DNA of 64,000 bases from Panulirus ornatus. Lineage: Eukaryota > Arthropoda > Malacostraca > Decapoda > Palinuridae. This document shows positions 13,061 to 25,032 of this stretch, piece by piece. A program made the position numbers and the translations under genes. How positions within the stretch are numbered: position 1 is the first letter of the stretch; every line of letters begins with the position of its first letter. Under the pieces are notes generated by a model. It was not told where the DNA came from. It saw only the letters and a program-made list of their open reading frames with translations, and searched no databases. The stretch lies in contig NC_092225.1 in assembly GCF_036320965.1 (NCBI RefSeq), forward strand, positions 71,595,108 through 71,659,107, in the 5' to 3' direction.

Positions 13061-14151
13061 TATATATAAATATAAAATATAAACAGTGAGTTCATATGTC
13101 TAAAACACATAAGAAACTGACTCTAAGTAGAACAAATACTAAATGGAGTAATTTTAATCCATTAATCTTTACAGACACCTGAACTCACTAAATATATATG
13201 CAAGACACAGATTCAGTTTGACTTACTGATGCATGGTGGCATCCAGTGAGTATGTTTCATCAACAGCAAAGGGATAGCCATTCCTAGGAACTGCGTTATC
13301 TGTTTTATTACAACACCAATTGGTTGGTAAATCAATCTGCATTGGACAAACATCATGCACCCCTTCAGATACATTATTCAGGTATCTCTAGCTCTATGCT
13401 AGAGACTCAGGTGGAGACAGTATGGCTGGCCTTGCTCAGACGGCTGTAAATTGTAGGACAGAAGAAATCTTAGCACCTAGCCCTGTGCTGGTGTATGTTT
13501 CTTTGGTATGCTTTTCTCTCACTGGAGGGAGACCAGTTTTTCTCCTGTGGGGCCTACAACTGTGATTGGCCACTGTTGTAAACAATATACAGCAACTTTG
13601 GATCATCAACTGAAGAATATAGACTGAAGACTAAAGGAAGCATACCTGAGCATCAGTTTCACCCATGTTATGCCACATTAAAGGCTAGTACTTATAATTA
13701 AGGATAAAAATTGCTTGGAAATACATACATAACATATTTGTATTTAGTATCATTATCATAAATACTGAAACATATATCAGAACTTTTTAACAGGAGAAAT
13801 AACATGAAAATGAAAAATTATCAACACTGAAATAAAGTCTTAGTGTCTGATCATGTTGAATATATATCAGCATCAGCAATGTGAAATATGCATTAGTAGA
13901 TATTTTCATAAACCTGACTTCATATAATTGTATAGTATGGGGAAATCTTTCTTAGTTTATTTTTTTCACTGCCAACAATGAAATGAAATCTTACCATTTT
14001 ATCATGATGAATGGATGATATCAGCACCCGCAGTGTAATATATGCATGGGGAAATACTTTTGTAGAATTCTTATAGTTCACTTCCTCAGAAAATATTTTT
14101 GTGAATGAGTGTAAGCAGTCTTTTTGTAATAAGTTAGTTAAAAAGAAAGGA
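11673..14151 (+). repeat. Copy 1 of a 2.48-kb direct tandem duplication
   Basis: The unit is an RT fragment, LINE 3' UTR and about 1.09 kb of spacer. It matches 14152-16630 at an offset of 2479. By eye the differences are 12083 A versus 14562 C, and one extra G near 15708 in copy 2. Both copies carry the same private 4-nt deletion in the RT, so this is a DNA-level duplication rather than two independent insertions. Confidence 0.92.
13061..14151. other. Spacer of the tandem duplication, copy 1
   Basis: AT-rich non-LINE sequence with no ORF above 95 residues and no recognised domain. Its near-identical partner is 15540-16630. It may represent the original flanking genomic DNA of the upstream LINE. 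Confidence 0.6.
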
Positions 14152-15539
14152 AAGTGATTGGTTCTCAGTGAATGTAGGTTTGCGGCAGGGGTGTGTGATG
14201 TCTCCATGGTTGTTTAATTTGTTTATGGATGGGGTTGTTAGGGAGGTGAATGCAAGAGTTTTGGAAAGAGGGGCAAGTATGAAGTCTGTTGTGGATGAGA
14301 GAGCTTGGGAAGTGAGTCAGTTGTTGTTCGCTGATGATACAGCGCTGGTGGCTGATTCATGTGAGAAACTGCAGAAGCTGGTGACTGAGTTTGGTAAAGT
14401 GTGTGAAAGAAGAAAGTTAAGAGTAAATGTGAATAAGAGCAAGGTTATTAGTTACAGTAGGGTTGAGGGTCAAGTCAATTGGGAGGTAAGTATGAATGGA
14501 GAAAAACTGGAGGAAGTAAAGTGTTTTAGATATCTGGGAGTGGATCTGACAGCGGATGGAACCATGGAAGCGGAGGTGAATCATAGGGTGGGGGAGGGGG
14601 CGAAAATCCTGGCTTGAAGAATGTGTGGAAGTCGAGAACATTATCTCGGAAAGCAAAAATGGGTATGTTTGAAGGAATAGTGGTTCCAACAATGTTGTAT
14701 GGTTGCGAGGCGTGGGCTATGGATAGAGTTGTGCACAGGAGGGTGGATGTGCTGGAAATGAGATGTTTGAGGACAATATGTGGTGTGAGGTGGTTTGATC
14801 GAGTAAGTAATGTAAGGGTGAGAGAGATGTGTGGAAATAAAAAGAGCGTGGTTGAGAGAGCAGAAGAGGGTGTTCTGAAATGGTTTGCGCACATGGAGAG
14901 AATGAGTGAGGAAAGATTGACCAAGAGGATATATGTGTCGGAGGTGGAGGGAACAAGGAGAAGTGGGAGACCGAACTGGAGGTGGAAAGATGGAGTGAAA
15001 AAGATTTTGAGTGATCGGGGCCTGAACATGCAGGAGGGTGAAAGGCAGGCAAGGAATAGAGTGAATTGGATCGATGTGGTATACCGGGGTTGACGTGCTG
15101 TCAGTGGATTGAATCAGGGCAAGTGAAGCGTCTGGGGTAAACCATGGAAAGTTGTGTGGGGCCTGGATGTGGAAAGGGAGCTGTGGTTTCGGGCATTATT
15201 GCATGACAGCTAGAGACTGAGTGTGAACGAATGGGGCCTTTGTTGTCTTTTCCTAGCGCTACCTCGCACACATGAGGGGGGAGGGGGATGGTATTCCATG
15301 TGTGGCGAGGTGGTGATGGGAATGAATAAAGGCGGACAGTGTGAACTGTGTGCATGGGTATATATGTATGTGTCTGTGTGTGTATATATATGTGTACATT
15401 GAGATGTATAGGTATGTATATTTGCGTGTGTGGACATGTATGTATATACATTGTGTATGGGGGTGGGTTGGGCCATTTCTTTCATCTGTTTCCTTGCGCT
15501 ACCTTGCAAATGTGGGAGACAGCAACAAAGCAAAATAAA
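14152..15539 (+). mobile_element. RTE-type LINE fragment inside duplication copy 2
   Basis: RT from just before NVGLRQGCVMSPWLF, with FADDTALVAD intact (ORF 14168-14617). The same 4-nt frameshift as the upstream copy follows, then ORF 14614-15093 for the C-terminal domain, then the long 3' UTR and AAATA tail. Confidence 0.92.
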
Positions 15540-16627
15540 TATATATAAATATAAAATATAAACAGTGAGTTCATATGTCTAAAACACATAAGAAACTGAC
15601 TCTAAGTAGAACAAATACTAAATGGAGTAATTTTAATCCATTAATCTTTACAGACACCTGAACTCACTAAATATATATGCAAGACACAGATTCAGTTTGA
15701 CTTACTGGATGCATGGTGGCATCCAGTGAGTATGTTTCATCAACAGCAAAGGGATAGCCATTCCTAGGAACTGCGTTATCTGTTTTATTACAACACCAAT
15801 TGGTTGGTAAATCAATCTGCATTGGACAAACATCATGCACCCCTTCAGATACATTATTCAGGTATCTCTAGCTCTATGCTAGAGACTCAGGTGGAGACAG
15901 TATGGCTGGCCTTGCTCAGACGGCTGTAAATTGTAGGACAGAAGAAATCTTAGCACCTAGCCCTGTGCTGGTGTATGTTTCTTTGGTATGCTTTTCTCTC
16001 ACTGGAGGGAGACCAGTTTTTCTCCTGTGGGGCCTACAACTGTGATTGGCCACTGTTGTAAACAATATACAGCAACTTTGGATCATCAACTGAAGAATAT
16101 AGACTGAAGACTAAAGGAAGCATACCTGAGCATCAGTTTCACCCATGTTATGCCACATTAAAGGCTAGTACTTATAATTAAGGATAAAAATTGCTTGGAA
16201 ATACATACATAACATATTTGTATTTAGTATCATTATCATAAATACTGAAACATATATCAGAACTTTTTAACAGGAGAAATAACATGAAAATGAAAAATTA
16301 TCAACACTGAAATAAAGTCTTAGTGTCTGATCATGTTGAATATATATCAGCATCAGCAATGTGAAATATGCATTAGTAGATATTTTCATAAACCTGACTT
16401 CATATAATTGTATAGTATGGGGAAATCTTTCTTAGTTTATTTTTTTCACTGCCAACAATGAAATGAAATCTTACCATTTTATCATGATGAATGGATGATA
16501 TCAGCACCCGCAGTGTAATATATGCATGGGGAAATACTTTTGTAGAATTCTTATAGTTCACTTCCTCAGAAAATATTTTTGTGAATGAGTGTAAGCAGTC
16601 TTTTTGTAATAAGTTAGTTAAAAAGAA
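15540..16627. other. Spacer of the tandem duplication, copy 2
   Basis: Near-identical to 13061-14151. No gene or motif recognised. Confidence 0.6.
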
Positions 16628-18021
16628 AGGAAAGTGATTGGTCCCAGTGAATGTAGGTTTGCGGCAGGGGTGTGTGATGTCTCCGTGGTTGTTTAATTTG
16701 TATATGGATGGGGTTGTTAGGGAGGTGAATGCAAGAGTTTTGGAAAGGGGGCAAGTATGCAGTCTGTTGTGGATGAGAGAGCTTGGGAAGTGAGTCAGTT
16801 GTTGTTTGCTGATGATACAGCACTGGTGGCTGATTCATGTGAGAAACTGCAGAAGCTGGTGACTGAGTTTGGTAGAGTGTGTGAAAGAAGAAAGTTGAGA
16901 GTAAATGTGAATAAGAGCAAGGTTATTAGGTACAGTAGGGTTGAGGGTCAAGTCTATTGGGAGGTAAGTTTGAATGGAGAAAAACTGGAGGAAGTGAGGT
17001 GTTTGAGATATCTGGGAGTGGATTTGGCAGCAGATGGAACCATGGAAGCGGAAGTGAGTCAAAGGGTGGGGGAGGGGGCGAAACTTCTGGGAGTGTTGAA
17101 GAATGTGTGGAAGTCGAGAACATTATCTTGGAAAGCAAAAATGGGTATGTTTGAAGGAATAGTGGTTCCAACAATGTTGTATGGTTGCGAGGCGTGGGCT
17201 ATGGATAGAGTTGTGCGCAGGAGGGTGGATGTGCTGGAAATGAGATGTTTGAGGACAACATGTGGTGTGAGGTGGTTTGATCGAGTAAGTAATAACAGGG
17301 TAAGAGAGATGTGCGGCAATAAAAAGAGTGTGGTTGAGAGAGCAGAAGAGGGTGTTTTGAAATGGTTTGGTCACATGGAGAGAATGAGTGAGGAGAGGCT
17401 GACAAAGAGGATATATGTGTCAGAGGTGGAGGGAACGAGGAGAAGTGGGAGACCAAATTGGAGGTGGGAGGATGGAGTGAAAAAGATTTTGAGTGATCGG
17501 GGCCTGAACATGCAGGAGGGTGAAAGGCGTGCAAGGAATAGAGTGAACTGGAACGATGTGGTATACCGGGGTGGACGTGCTGTCAATGGATTGAACCAGG
17601 GCATGTGAAGCGTCTGGGGTAAACCATGGCAAGTTCTGTGGGGCCTGGATATGGAAAGGGAGCTGTGGTTTCGGTGCATTATTACATGACAGCTAGAGAC
17701 TGAGTGTGAACGAATGTGGCCTTTATTGTATTTTCCTAGCGCTACCTCACACACATGAGGGAGGAGGGGGTCGTTATTTCATGTGTGGTGGGGTGGCGAT
17801 GGGAATTAATAAGGGCAGACAGTATGAATTATGTACATATATATATATGTATATGTCTGTGTGTGTATATATATGTATACGTTGAGATGTACAGGTATGT
17901 ATATTTGCGTGTGTGGGCGTGAATGTATATACATGTGTATGCGGGTGGTTTGGGCCATTCTTTTGTCTGTTTCCTTGCGCTACCTCACTAACGCGGGAGA
18001 CAGCGACAAAGCAAAATAAAT
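16628..18021 (+). mobile_element. 5'-truncated RTE-type LINE, long C-terminus
   Basis: It begins at the same RT position as the copy at 14152 but is clearly a different copy (CCCAGTG near 16643, many substitutions). A frameshift near 16750 precedes an open stretch 16757-17608 (283 residues) with FADDTALVADSC, GVDLAADGTMEAEV, CEAWAMDRVVRRRVDVLEMRCL and GRPNWRWEDGVKKIL. The end is AVNGLNQGM, the full-length C-terminus rather than the shortened YRG-stop form. The long 3' UTR ends with GCGACAAAG and an AAAT tail. Confidence 0.92.
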
Positions 18022-19055
18022 AAAAAGAAAAAAGAATGTTCTCTCCATTATCAGAAAAAAAAGGACAAAATTGGCTCAAGCCCTCATAACCAGTTTTCTG
18101 AGTAAGCACAGTATCACTGTATTTTGTGTAATTTATCTATAGAATAATAACAGTCATTGAATCAGATACAGTAGCCCAATTTACATCATGATATAATAAT
18201 ATGGTACAGTTGCGATGTATCAGATATGCAGTAGTCCACATATAGTAACACAGTATGCATGGGAGATGTATTCTAAATTCATTAACTCACATGTTCATTG
18301 TCAGAATATTAGTGTTGAAGCATAACTGATAATGACAACATGCAACACGGATTAAATGAGTTTGTGTGTCAGCAGTGAAAGTGAACATATGAGGGAAAAA
18401 AAAAAAATTAAAGGACCTGACATTATGTGCCTGGGGTATCTGAATTAGTGATGGCTAGACTGATAATCTTTAACTTTAACCCTTTGTGCACAATATGCAT
18501 TTATATTCACCTAACATTTATGATGATCAAGTGCAACAAGTGGGTATATTCCATGGTGGTCAAGAAAATTTCCTCAAGGAGGCAACATGAGAATTCTTCT
18601 CTCTTCCTTTAAATCCCTGCCACACATTCATACATAAAGGAATATGGTAAGCTCCCGTACTACTTGGCTCTGTTGACAGCAGGCTGGGTTACCACAACAT
18701 AAGTAGGTATGCGAACTAATATTATCCAGCTAATATCATTACTGCTTTTGCAAGTTACACCTTGTTACGGTAATCAGTATCAAACTACCCATGACATACC
18801 AATACAAGCTTGACATTTTGTAATAAATTGTTATAAGGTATATCTTTGTCAGCATTAGTTGTTAATAGGTATTGGGAGGATTAGTGACTGCTACTTAGAA
18901 AGCCAGTGGTTGTAAAGTTGCACTTCTCATAACACTTAACAACACTTAACTTACACAACTCATTCTATGTGACTCTAGATTCTCCTGCAGTGAGTGCTAA
19001 GCACTTCCCCTGCCTTTTGGCAAAATGGTTAGAGCAGTAGACATATTTGCCATTT
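18022..19055. other. Unassigned AT-rich sequence
   Basis: No ORF above 61 residues, no motif and no repeat of the families recognised here, apart from short A tracts. Confidence 0.4.
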
Positions 19056-19262
19056 CCTGCATTAGCAAGGTAGTGCTAAGAACAGAGGGCTAAGCCTCAG
19101 AGGGAATATCCTCACTTGGCCTGCTTCTCTGTTCCTTTTTTTGGAGAATCAAAATAAAGAGATTGAAGGATTTCCAGCCCCCCGCTCCCTCCCTTTTAGT
19201 TGCCTTCTACGGTATGCAGGGAATATGTGGGAAGTATTCTTTCTCCCCTATCCCCAGGGATA
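19056..19262 (-). mobile_element. Short non-autonomous element related to the RTE LINE
   Basis: About 205 bp. Read on the minus strand it starts TTATCCCTGGGGATA, continues with the 5'-UTR-like block (GAATACTTCCCAC..., GGGGGGCTGG) and ends with a CTACCTTGCTAATGCAGGAAATGG-type terminus that parallels the LINE 3' end. It has no coding capacity. Flanks are AT-rich; no clear target-site duplication was seen. Confidence 0.8.
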
Positions 19263-19279
19263 ATTATGTATAATCATTA

Positions 19280-19420
19280 AGTAGAATTGGTTGGTAGGAA
19301 CATTAGGCAGAAGTAACAAGCTGGAACATTAGGTAGTAGTAGTTAGTAAGAACGTTAGGTAGGAGCCTCTGAAAATATTGCGATACAATTGGTCTCTGCC
19401 AGTGGCAGTTGACATTAATT
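19280..19420 (+). repeat. Dispersed repeat with internal TTAGGTAG motifs, copy 1
   Basis: It contains irregular repeats of a GGAACATTAGGTAGAAG-like motif followed by GAGCCTCTGAAAATATTG and a CTCTGCCAGTGGC block. The reverse complement of 53340-53505 shows the same order of blocks. Family unknown. Confidence 0.6.
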
Positions 19421-19577
19421 CTAACTTCATGGAATGGAGAAAAAATGGTACTGAATTTGGATGCAACTTTCAATGCAAAAAGATAACAAGGAATCAGCTG
19501 ATAAAAGAGAACAACTGAATATACTACTTACCATATGTGAAACTTTAAATTAGGTTATAAATAAACTGACAATAGGT

Positions 19578-19716
19578 CTTTCTTTCTTTCTTTCTTTCTT
19601 TTAAACTATTCGCCATTTACCGCGTTAGCGAGGTAGTGTTAAGAACAGAGGACTGGGCCTTTTTTGGAATATCCTCACCTGGCCCACTCTGTTCCTTCTT
19701 TTGGAAAAAAAAAAAA
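19578..19716 (-). mobile_element. 5'-truncated short element with CTTT microsatellite tail
   Basis: A (CTTT)n tract at 19578-19602 is the complement of an AAAG-type tail. It is followed by the short element's 3' half (TTCGCCATTTACCGCGTTAGCG...), ending in an A run at about 19716. The 5' half is missing. Confidence 0.8.
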
Positions 19717-19849
19717 ACACCTTCAATTTACCATTTACAAATGATATAACATTAATTGCAGAACTGAAGTATTGAAAATAATCATACCCTTATGGAAGTG
19801 TCCTTAAACATAAAGTAGGAATAGATAATGACAGTAAAAGTGACAGAAA

Positions 19850-21415
19850 AGAATACAGATTTATTAGAAACAATGTCAAATTTTATTCAAACAAAACAAA
19901 ATTGGAAAATGCAGAATAATACCTTGAGACAGAAAACAATGGATTAAAAAACTACAGTATGAAACAAACAAAGGGTGAAACAAGTAGAAGAGAGAGAGTG
20001 GCACAATTAAGATTAAAAAAAAGAATTGCCAACTGTGAATTAATGGGTTCACATAAAGAATAACAAAGATTAGATGAAGAAAAAGTCATTCAAAACATGG
20101 ACAGCAGTACAAAAAAACTATCTGCAAACATAATCAAAGAAAAGAATGAAAACCAAAGATAGGACCTTTGATAGATGACATTTATATAAAAGGATCCCCA
20201 TGAAATACGATGAATGTTAACCAACCAATAAAAGTCAATAAGTATCTAATATAAAAGCAAATGAAAAAAGTGGCAATGAAATATATAATGAATGGATGAA
20301 CATTCACTTACAAGCATAACAGAAGGATACATAACTGAGGTAACTGATTAACTAAAAGAGAATTTCACACTTGGGCCAAATGGAATTTCAGCATCAAAAA
20401 TGATACGAGTAATCTACACTTCTCATGATACTACTAAGACAAGGAATAAACCAATTTAGTATAGCACATATAAACAGGATGGCATACAATACTTGAAGGA
20501 GGCATCATATTGTTGCCAAAACAATGCAGAGCAGTCAAGTCTCACACATAATTAAAGTACTTAGAATAGTAACAAAGGAATACATATTGGAACATCTTAT
20601 TGACAAGAATCTCAAAAATGATGGCCTCCACAGTTCTGCACTATGTATGAATACAAAAAGACATCTACAAACTCATTATAATGATATATATGAAACTCTA
20701 ATAAGAAGAAAAATGGATGATGTCTTCATAGACTTTGTAGAACCATCTGACTAAATCAATTATGAAGTTCTATAGAAAGTAGATAAACATGATGTTAAAG
20801 GAAAAATGGGAAAATAGATCTAGGAATTTCTAACCAACAGAAAGTTCAAGGTGTTGCAAATGAGATCATGTCTGAAGAATATGATGAGCTTTTGAGTGTC
20901 CCACAAGGAACTGCACTAGCTTCAATAATGTTTGTAACAAAATCTGACAAGGAAAGAAGTATAAATGCTAATAACACAAGAATGAGTAAAATAAAGTGGA
21001 AAATGAAGTATACCAACAAAAAATGCTAGGTGATTTGGTTACCACATGAGAATGGGTGAAAGAAAATCTAATCAAATTCACTGAAGAGATATCTAAACAA
21101 ATGAAGGATGGAAAAATTACCAACATTTCAACATCTGCATACAAAGGTACTTCAGAAAAAAGGGAAAGCAAAGAAAATATCAAAGATTTGGATATAATTT
21201 TGAAAGAAAATCTTGAATTTAAAGAGCACACTGTCAAAATAAAGCTCTCCAAAAGAATAATGGGTGGTGTAATATCAAGAACCTTTACAACAAGAAAATT
21301 TTGAATGTATACAAGAAAAGTAAAAAAAAGAATAAATAATTCTGTTGTATGATCACCAGTTATGCAAAGGGAGATAAACAAATTAAAGATAATTAAAAAA
21401 CACTAAACATAATGA
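19850..21415 (+). mobile_element. Relic of a CR1-like LINE reverse transcriptase
   Basis: Decayed RT readable only across frames. KIGPLIDDIYIKGSP near 20150 is the pre-RT block. LGPNGISASKM near 20370 corresponds to the GPDGI motif. VPQGTALASIMF is near 20895. DLDIILKENLEFKEHTVKIKLSKRIMGG is at 21188-21270, followed by VISRTFTTRKF. These blocks match the order KS-PGPDGI, GVPQGTVL, KDLGV-LSFKEH and G-ILRTF-TR of CR1/Jockey-type RTs. The polymerase YADD box is not preserved. ORFs 20524-20754 and 21056-21304 are fragments. It differs from the family at 9810 and 21981. Confidence 0.6.
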
Positions 21416-21421
21416 ATGGAT

Positions 21422-21600
21422 TTGAGCATAGGAGAAAAAGAATGCTTCTCACATATCTCCTGCATGTCATAAAAGATGACTCAGAGGGATGGGTTGTAGA
21501 AGGCAAGAAATCTTCCCTTGATGTAATACTTTCTAGAAGTGAAACACAGGAAGAAGCCTACTGAAGAATTTTTTCCTCTAAGGCTCAATATTCTCTTCAC
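21422..21600 (+). mobile_element. Old copy of the short element or LINE 5' UTR
   Basis: It aligns by eye with the 5' block of the short element (AGGAGAAAAAGAATGCTTC, then a CTGCATGTC...GATGAC block, then a TCTTCCCTT block and CTCTAAGGCTCAATATTCTC), with many substitutions. It is the most diverged copy seen. The small stem GTCG/CGAC of other copies is GTCA/TGAC here. Confidence 0.55.
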
Positions 21601-21980
21601 AATTTTCCCTCATTCATATGGGAAACAATAGATGTGCTTGATTATTTTTTTTAATGAGCAATTACCCCAGGCCCAATTTCTATAAATGAACCCTGGTGGT
21701 ACCCAGGACCTTTCTAAGGGCTCCTGCAGCCCAAGGTTGTACTACTTTCAGTGGCAGGGAAATGTAGACCCCTTTGAAGTGAGAGTTTCCTTGACAAGAC
21801 TCTCCAGTGATAGAGCCTTGACAGAGGTGACTTTTCACTAGCATTGTAACTTTCAGCAGGTATAGTCCAGCAACATCCATGAATAAATATTACAAACCCC
21901 ATCAACTCCAACCAAAAGTCCCAGCAAAAATCACTGATCAAACATTCTCAATCTTTACCAACAAATCACTCTACTCCACG
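21601..21980. other. Unassigned sequence
   Basis: Non-repetitive DNA with no recognisable coding or structural motif. ORFs 21880-21680 and 21941-21714 on the minus strand have no supporting features. Confidence 0.35.
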
Positions 21981-23690
21981 GAACCCTAAAGACAAGCTAA
22001 GCATCTTGCAACTCAACACCAATGGTAACAACACAGAAATACTCAAGCCAGCAAAAAGCACAAACCACAAGGGCCTAAAAGGAAATACAGCCCAAGCTTC
22101 TCTCCAGAAGTCACACACCATATAAAGCAAAGAAATTAGCTGAGACACAATCACTCACCATAAGAGGAATTCAGAGAACAAATCTAAACTAAACAACACC
22201 CTACTAATCACAGAGAGAAACTGAAAACTGCCACTTCTTTCTGAACATAGTGAAACGCAAGACCCATAGCAAGCAAGGGACATGAAAGAAAAAGAAAATC
22301 CACTCTCCTTACACCTACCCAGCTCCAACTCATAAAGCATTCTTAACTCCTTGTAGTGAAATCCCCACTCATAAAGAACATACAAATATACCCAGGTGAT
22401 ACTACTTTAAACCAGCCACAAGCTAACAACATCCCAAAACATACATGAAACACTAACACAAGATCCACCCAGACACAACTGCCCACCCACCCTTAAGACA
22501 TTCTCCTGTTACAGGCTCTAACATCATATCCAACTTTCACAATAAACATATAGCCCATTTAAAATCCATGCACTTACAGATACCTTCAACTACTGGTTAC
22601 ACAAAAAAATCCCTACCACCTAGAAACATGCCAACATAATACTAGTCCTAAATGTCTCTAAACACCTATCTCTAACTCCTCCTACTGCCATATATCACTT
22701 CTATTCTCAGTATCTAAACTGTGTGAAAAAATAATCTACAACAAAATCAAAGAAAACATCCCACTCTCACCTACTCAGCATGACTTCAGACCCATACATT
22801 CTATCATTACAGTATAAACCAAGTACACACACTACATCCTACATGGATTTAACCAACTGCAACCCCTTTATGCACAGTACTATTGGCAACAGACATGAAC
22901 AAAGCATTCACGTCACGCAAAAACATACCTGACAGCATCCTCCACAACACTGACAAAAACTGGTTCACCAATTTCCTAGCCAGCCCCCTTGCCAGATTTA
23001 CTCACAATGGCTTCACCTACAAAACACCTAAACTCTAAAAAGGACTTCCAAAGGAGCTTCATTGTCTTCCTACATGACCTATTACCTCAGGCAAACCTCA
23101 ACATGAAGGTCCTTTCATATGCAAATGGCCTCATAGTCACATTAAAACACCCTGAGAACACAATAGCAATTTCAAACATGCACCACTGCATTACACAATT
23201 GAAACAAAGGCTCACTCAGAACAGAATGTCACTCTCTCCAAAGAATTCTTCAATTGTTCTTTTAACCACAGACAGACACATATCCAGCTCACACCCACCA
23301 GTCATCTTGAATCAGCAGTCACTTCCACTGAATAAAACACCAACCATTCTAAGCATCACATATGACACAAATGACACGCTTCTCATGTCAATAACATCAA
23401 CACAAAAGCAACACAAACTAAGTGCCCTCAGAACACCAACAGGCACCAGATTTGGAGCAGGAAAAGAATCCCTCTACATCCTATACAAACAATTCACCTG
23501 CTCCACTTTAAACACATCTCACGTCCCTGGTCTTCCACCCTCTCAAAAGCAAAAGCAGCAAAGCTGCAAACCACACAAATTAGCATGCTCAAATCAATCA
23601 TTGGCTGCCTAACATGACAAACACCCAACACCTTTACTATGAAAAACAATCCTCCTAATACCATCCCATCTCGTCACGCTCAGCACTCAA
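21981..23690 (+). mobile_element. Decayed Jockey/CR1-type LINE, endonuclease start to RT
   Basis: Across frames, ILQLNTNG near 22010 resembles the start of a LINE endonuclease. A YRPISLLSV-like block sits near 22700-22720 and LSPTQHDFRP near 22770-22790. A block matching D-SKAF-T/RH lies near 22895-22920. ORF 22989-23612 carries FIVFLHDLLPQANLNMKVLSYANG, where YADD has become YANG, then LTQNRMSLSPKNSSIVLLT, PLPLNKTPTILSITYDT and LYKQFTCSTLN. Much of the endonuclease and RT fingers are missing or out of frame. Non-functional. Same family as 9810-10800 and 54155-54540. Confidence 0.65.
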
Positions 23691-23696
23691 ATTTAT

Positions 23697-24722
23697 GCAG
23701 AGGCATGGCAAGTGGTTTGGTGAAAAGAGAGGACATGGTGAAAGCCTTCCATAATATAAAATGTGGCAAGGAGGATGGAATGGATGGTATTACAACTGAA
23801 TTCCTTACGGAAGGAGGTGAATGTGTTGTTCAATGGTAAGTTAGGATTTTCAATGTATGACTGGATCATGGTGAGGTGCCTAAGGCCTGGCAGAATGCCT
23901 GTATAAGTGCCTGTATAAGGCAAGGGGAACAATTACGGTATAAGTTTGTTGAGTCTACCTGGTAAGTTGTATGGAAAAGTGGTGACTAAAGGTGGTGGCA
24001 TGAACAAAGCATCATATTGGGAGCAACAATGTTGATTCCAGGAGTGGTATAGGATGTGTAGATCAGGTGTTTGCTTTGAAAAATGTTTGTGAGAAATACT
24101 TACAGAAACAAAATGATTTGTATGTGGTATTTATGAATCTAGAGCAGCAAGCATATGATAGGATTGATACAGAGATGTTTTGTGGAAGGTGAGCATTAAG
24201 GCTTGTGTGGAAAGAGAGATCATTATCTGGGAGAGCAAATTAAGTATGTTTAAGGGCAAAGCCCTCTCAACAGTGTTGAATAGATGCAATGCATGGGAAA
24301 TAGATGGAAGTGTACAAAAGAGGGTGAATGCATTGGAAATCAAATATTTGAGTTCAATATGTGGTGTATGGACAGATAAAGTAAGTGATGACAGAAAAGA
24401 GAGAGGTATGGTAATAAGAAGATTATGGTTGAAGGAGCTGAAGAGGGTATTGCTGAAATGGTTTGGACCTATGGGTAAAATGAACGACAAGAAGTTGATG
24501 AAGACGTTATATGTGTCAGAGTTGAGGGAACAAGAAAGGGGAGACCAAATTGGACACAGAAGGCTGAAGTGAAAAAACATGCAGGTGGGTGAAAAGAATG
24601 CGTAGTAGAGAGAGAACTGGAGCTATGTAGGATACAGGGATCAAAGTGCTTTTAATGAACTGAACCAGGGAATGCGAAGCAATCAAGGGAAATCACCAAA
24701 AGGTCTGTGGAGCCTGGTTTAG
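23697..24722 (+). mobile_element. Old RTE-type LINE copy with internal RT deletion
   Basis: It starts in the RT fingers (DMVKAFHNIKCGKEDGMDGITTEF, 23732-23800), runs through FALKNVCEKY-like sequence at about 24070 and the AYDRIDTEMFCG region at 24150-24180. It then jumps to the C-terminal domain (ORF 24180-24572; CNAWEIDGSVQKRVNALEIKYL), so the FADD region is deleted. A decayed stop region and 3' UTR start follow. More diverged than the downstream copies. Confidence 0.8.
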
Positions 24723-24734
24723 ATTTATGGCAAA

Positions 24735-24959
24735 AATGGGGATAGGGGAGAAAGAATACTTCCCACGTATTCCCTGCGTGTCGTAGAAGGCGACTAAAAG
24801 GGGAGGGAGCGGGTGGCTGGAAATCCTCCCCTCTTTTTTTTTTTTTTAATTTTCCAAAAGAAGGAACAGAGAAGGGGGTCAGGTGAGGATATTCGCTCTA
24901 AGGCCCAGTTCTCTGTTCTTAACGCTACCTCGCTAACGCGGGAAATGGCAAATAGTATG

Positions 24960-24976
<17 letters not shown>
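24735..24976 (+). mobile_element. Short RTE-derived element
   Basis: A 5' block (GGGGATAGGGGAGAAAG...), the GGAAATCCTCCCCTC block, a T run, GGAACAGAGAAGG, then GCTACCTCGCTAACGCGGG and AAATGGCAAATAGTATG with a 16-nt A tail. No ORF belongs to it. The A tail passes directly into an AT microsatellite. Confidence 0.88.

Positions 24977-25030
<54 letters not shown>
24977..25030. repeat. (TA)n microsatellite
   Basis: Follows the A tail of the short element and ends exactly at the truncated start of the next LINE. Confidence 0.97.

Positions 25031-25032
<2 letters not shown>

Larger units (their letters stand above)
14152..16630 (+). repeat. Copy 2 of the 2.48-kb direct tandem duplication
   Basis: Second copy of the unit at 11673-14151. 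Its first bases match the left boundary of the third LINE (16628 onward), and it then follows copy 1, suggesting formation by unequal exchange between two LINEs. Confidence 0.92.

Noticed and set aside
20524..21304. Small host genes in the AT-rich region
   Set aside because: Cross-frame translation recovers CR1-like RT blocks in order, so they are fragments of one dead element.
22989..23612. Host protein gene of 207 residues
   Set aside because: Its sequence blocks match a LINE reverse transcriptase with a destroyed catalytic box.
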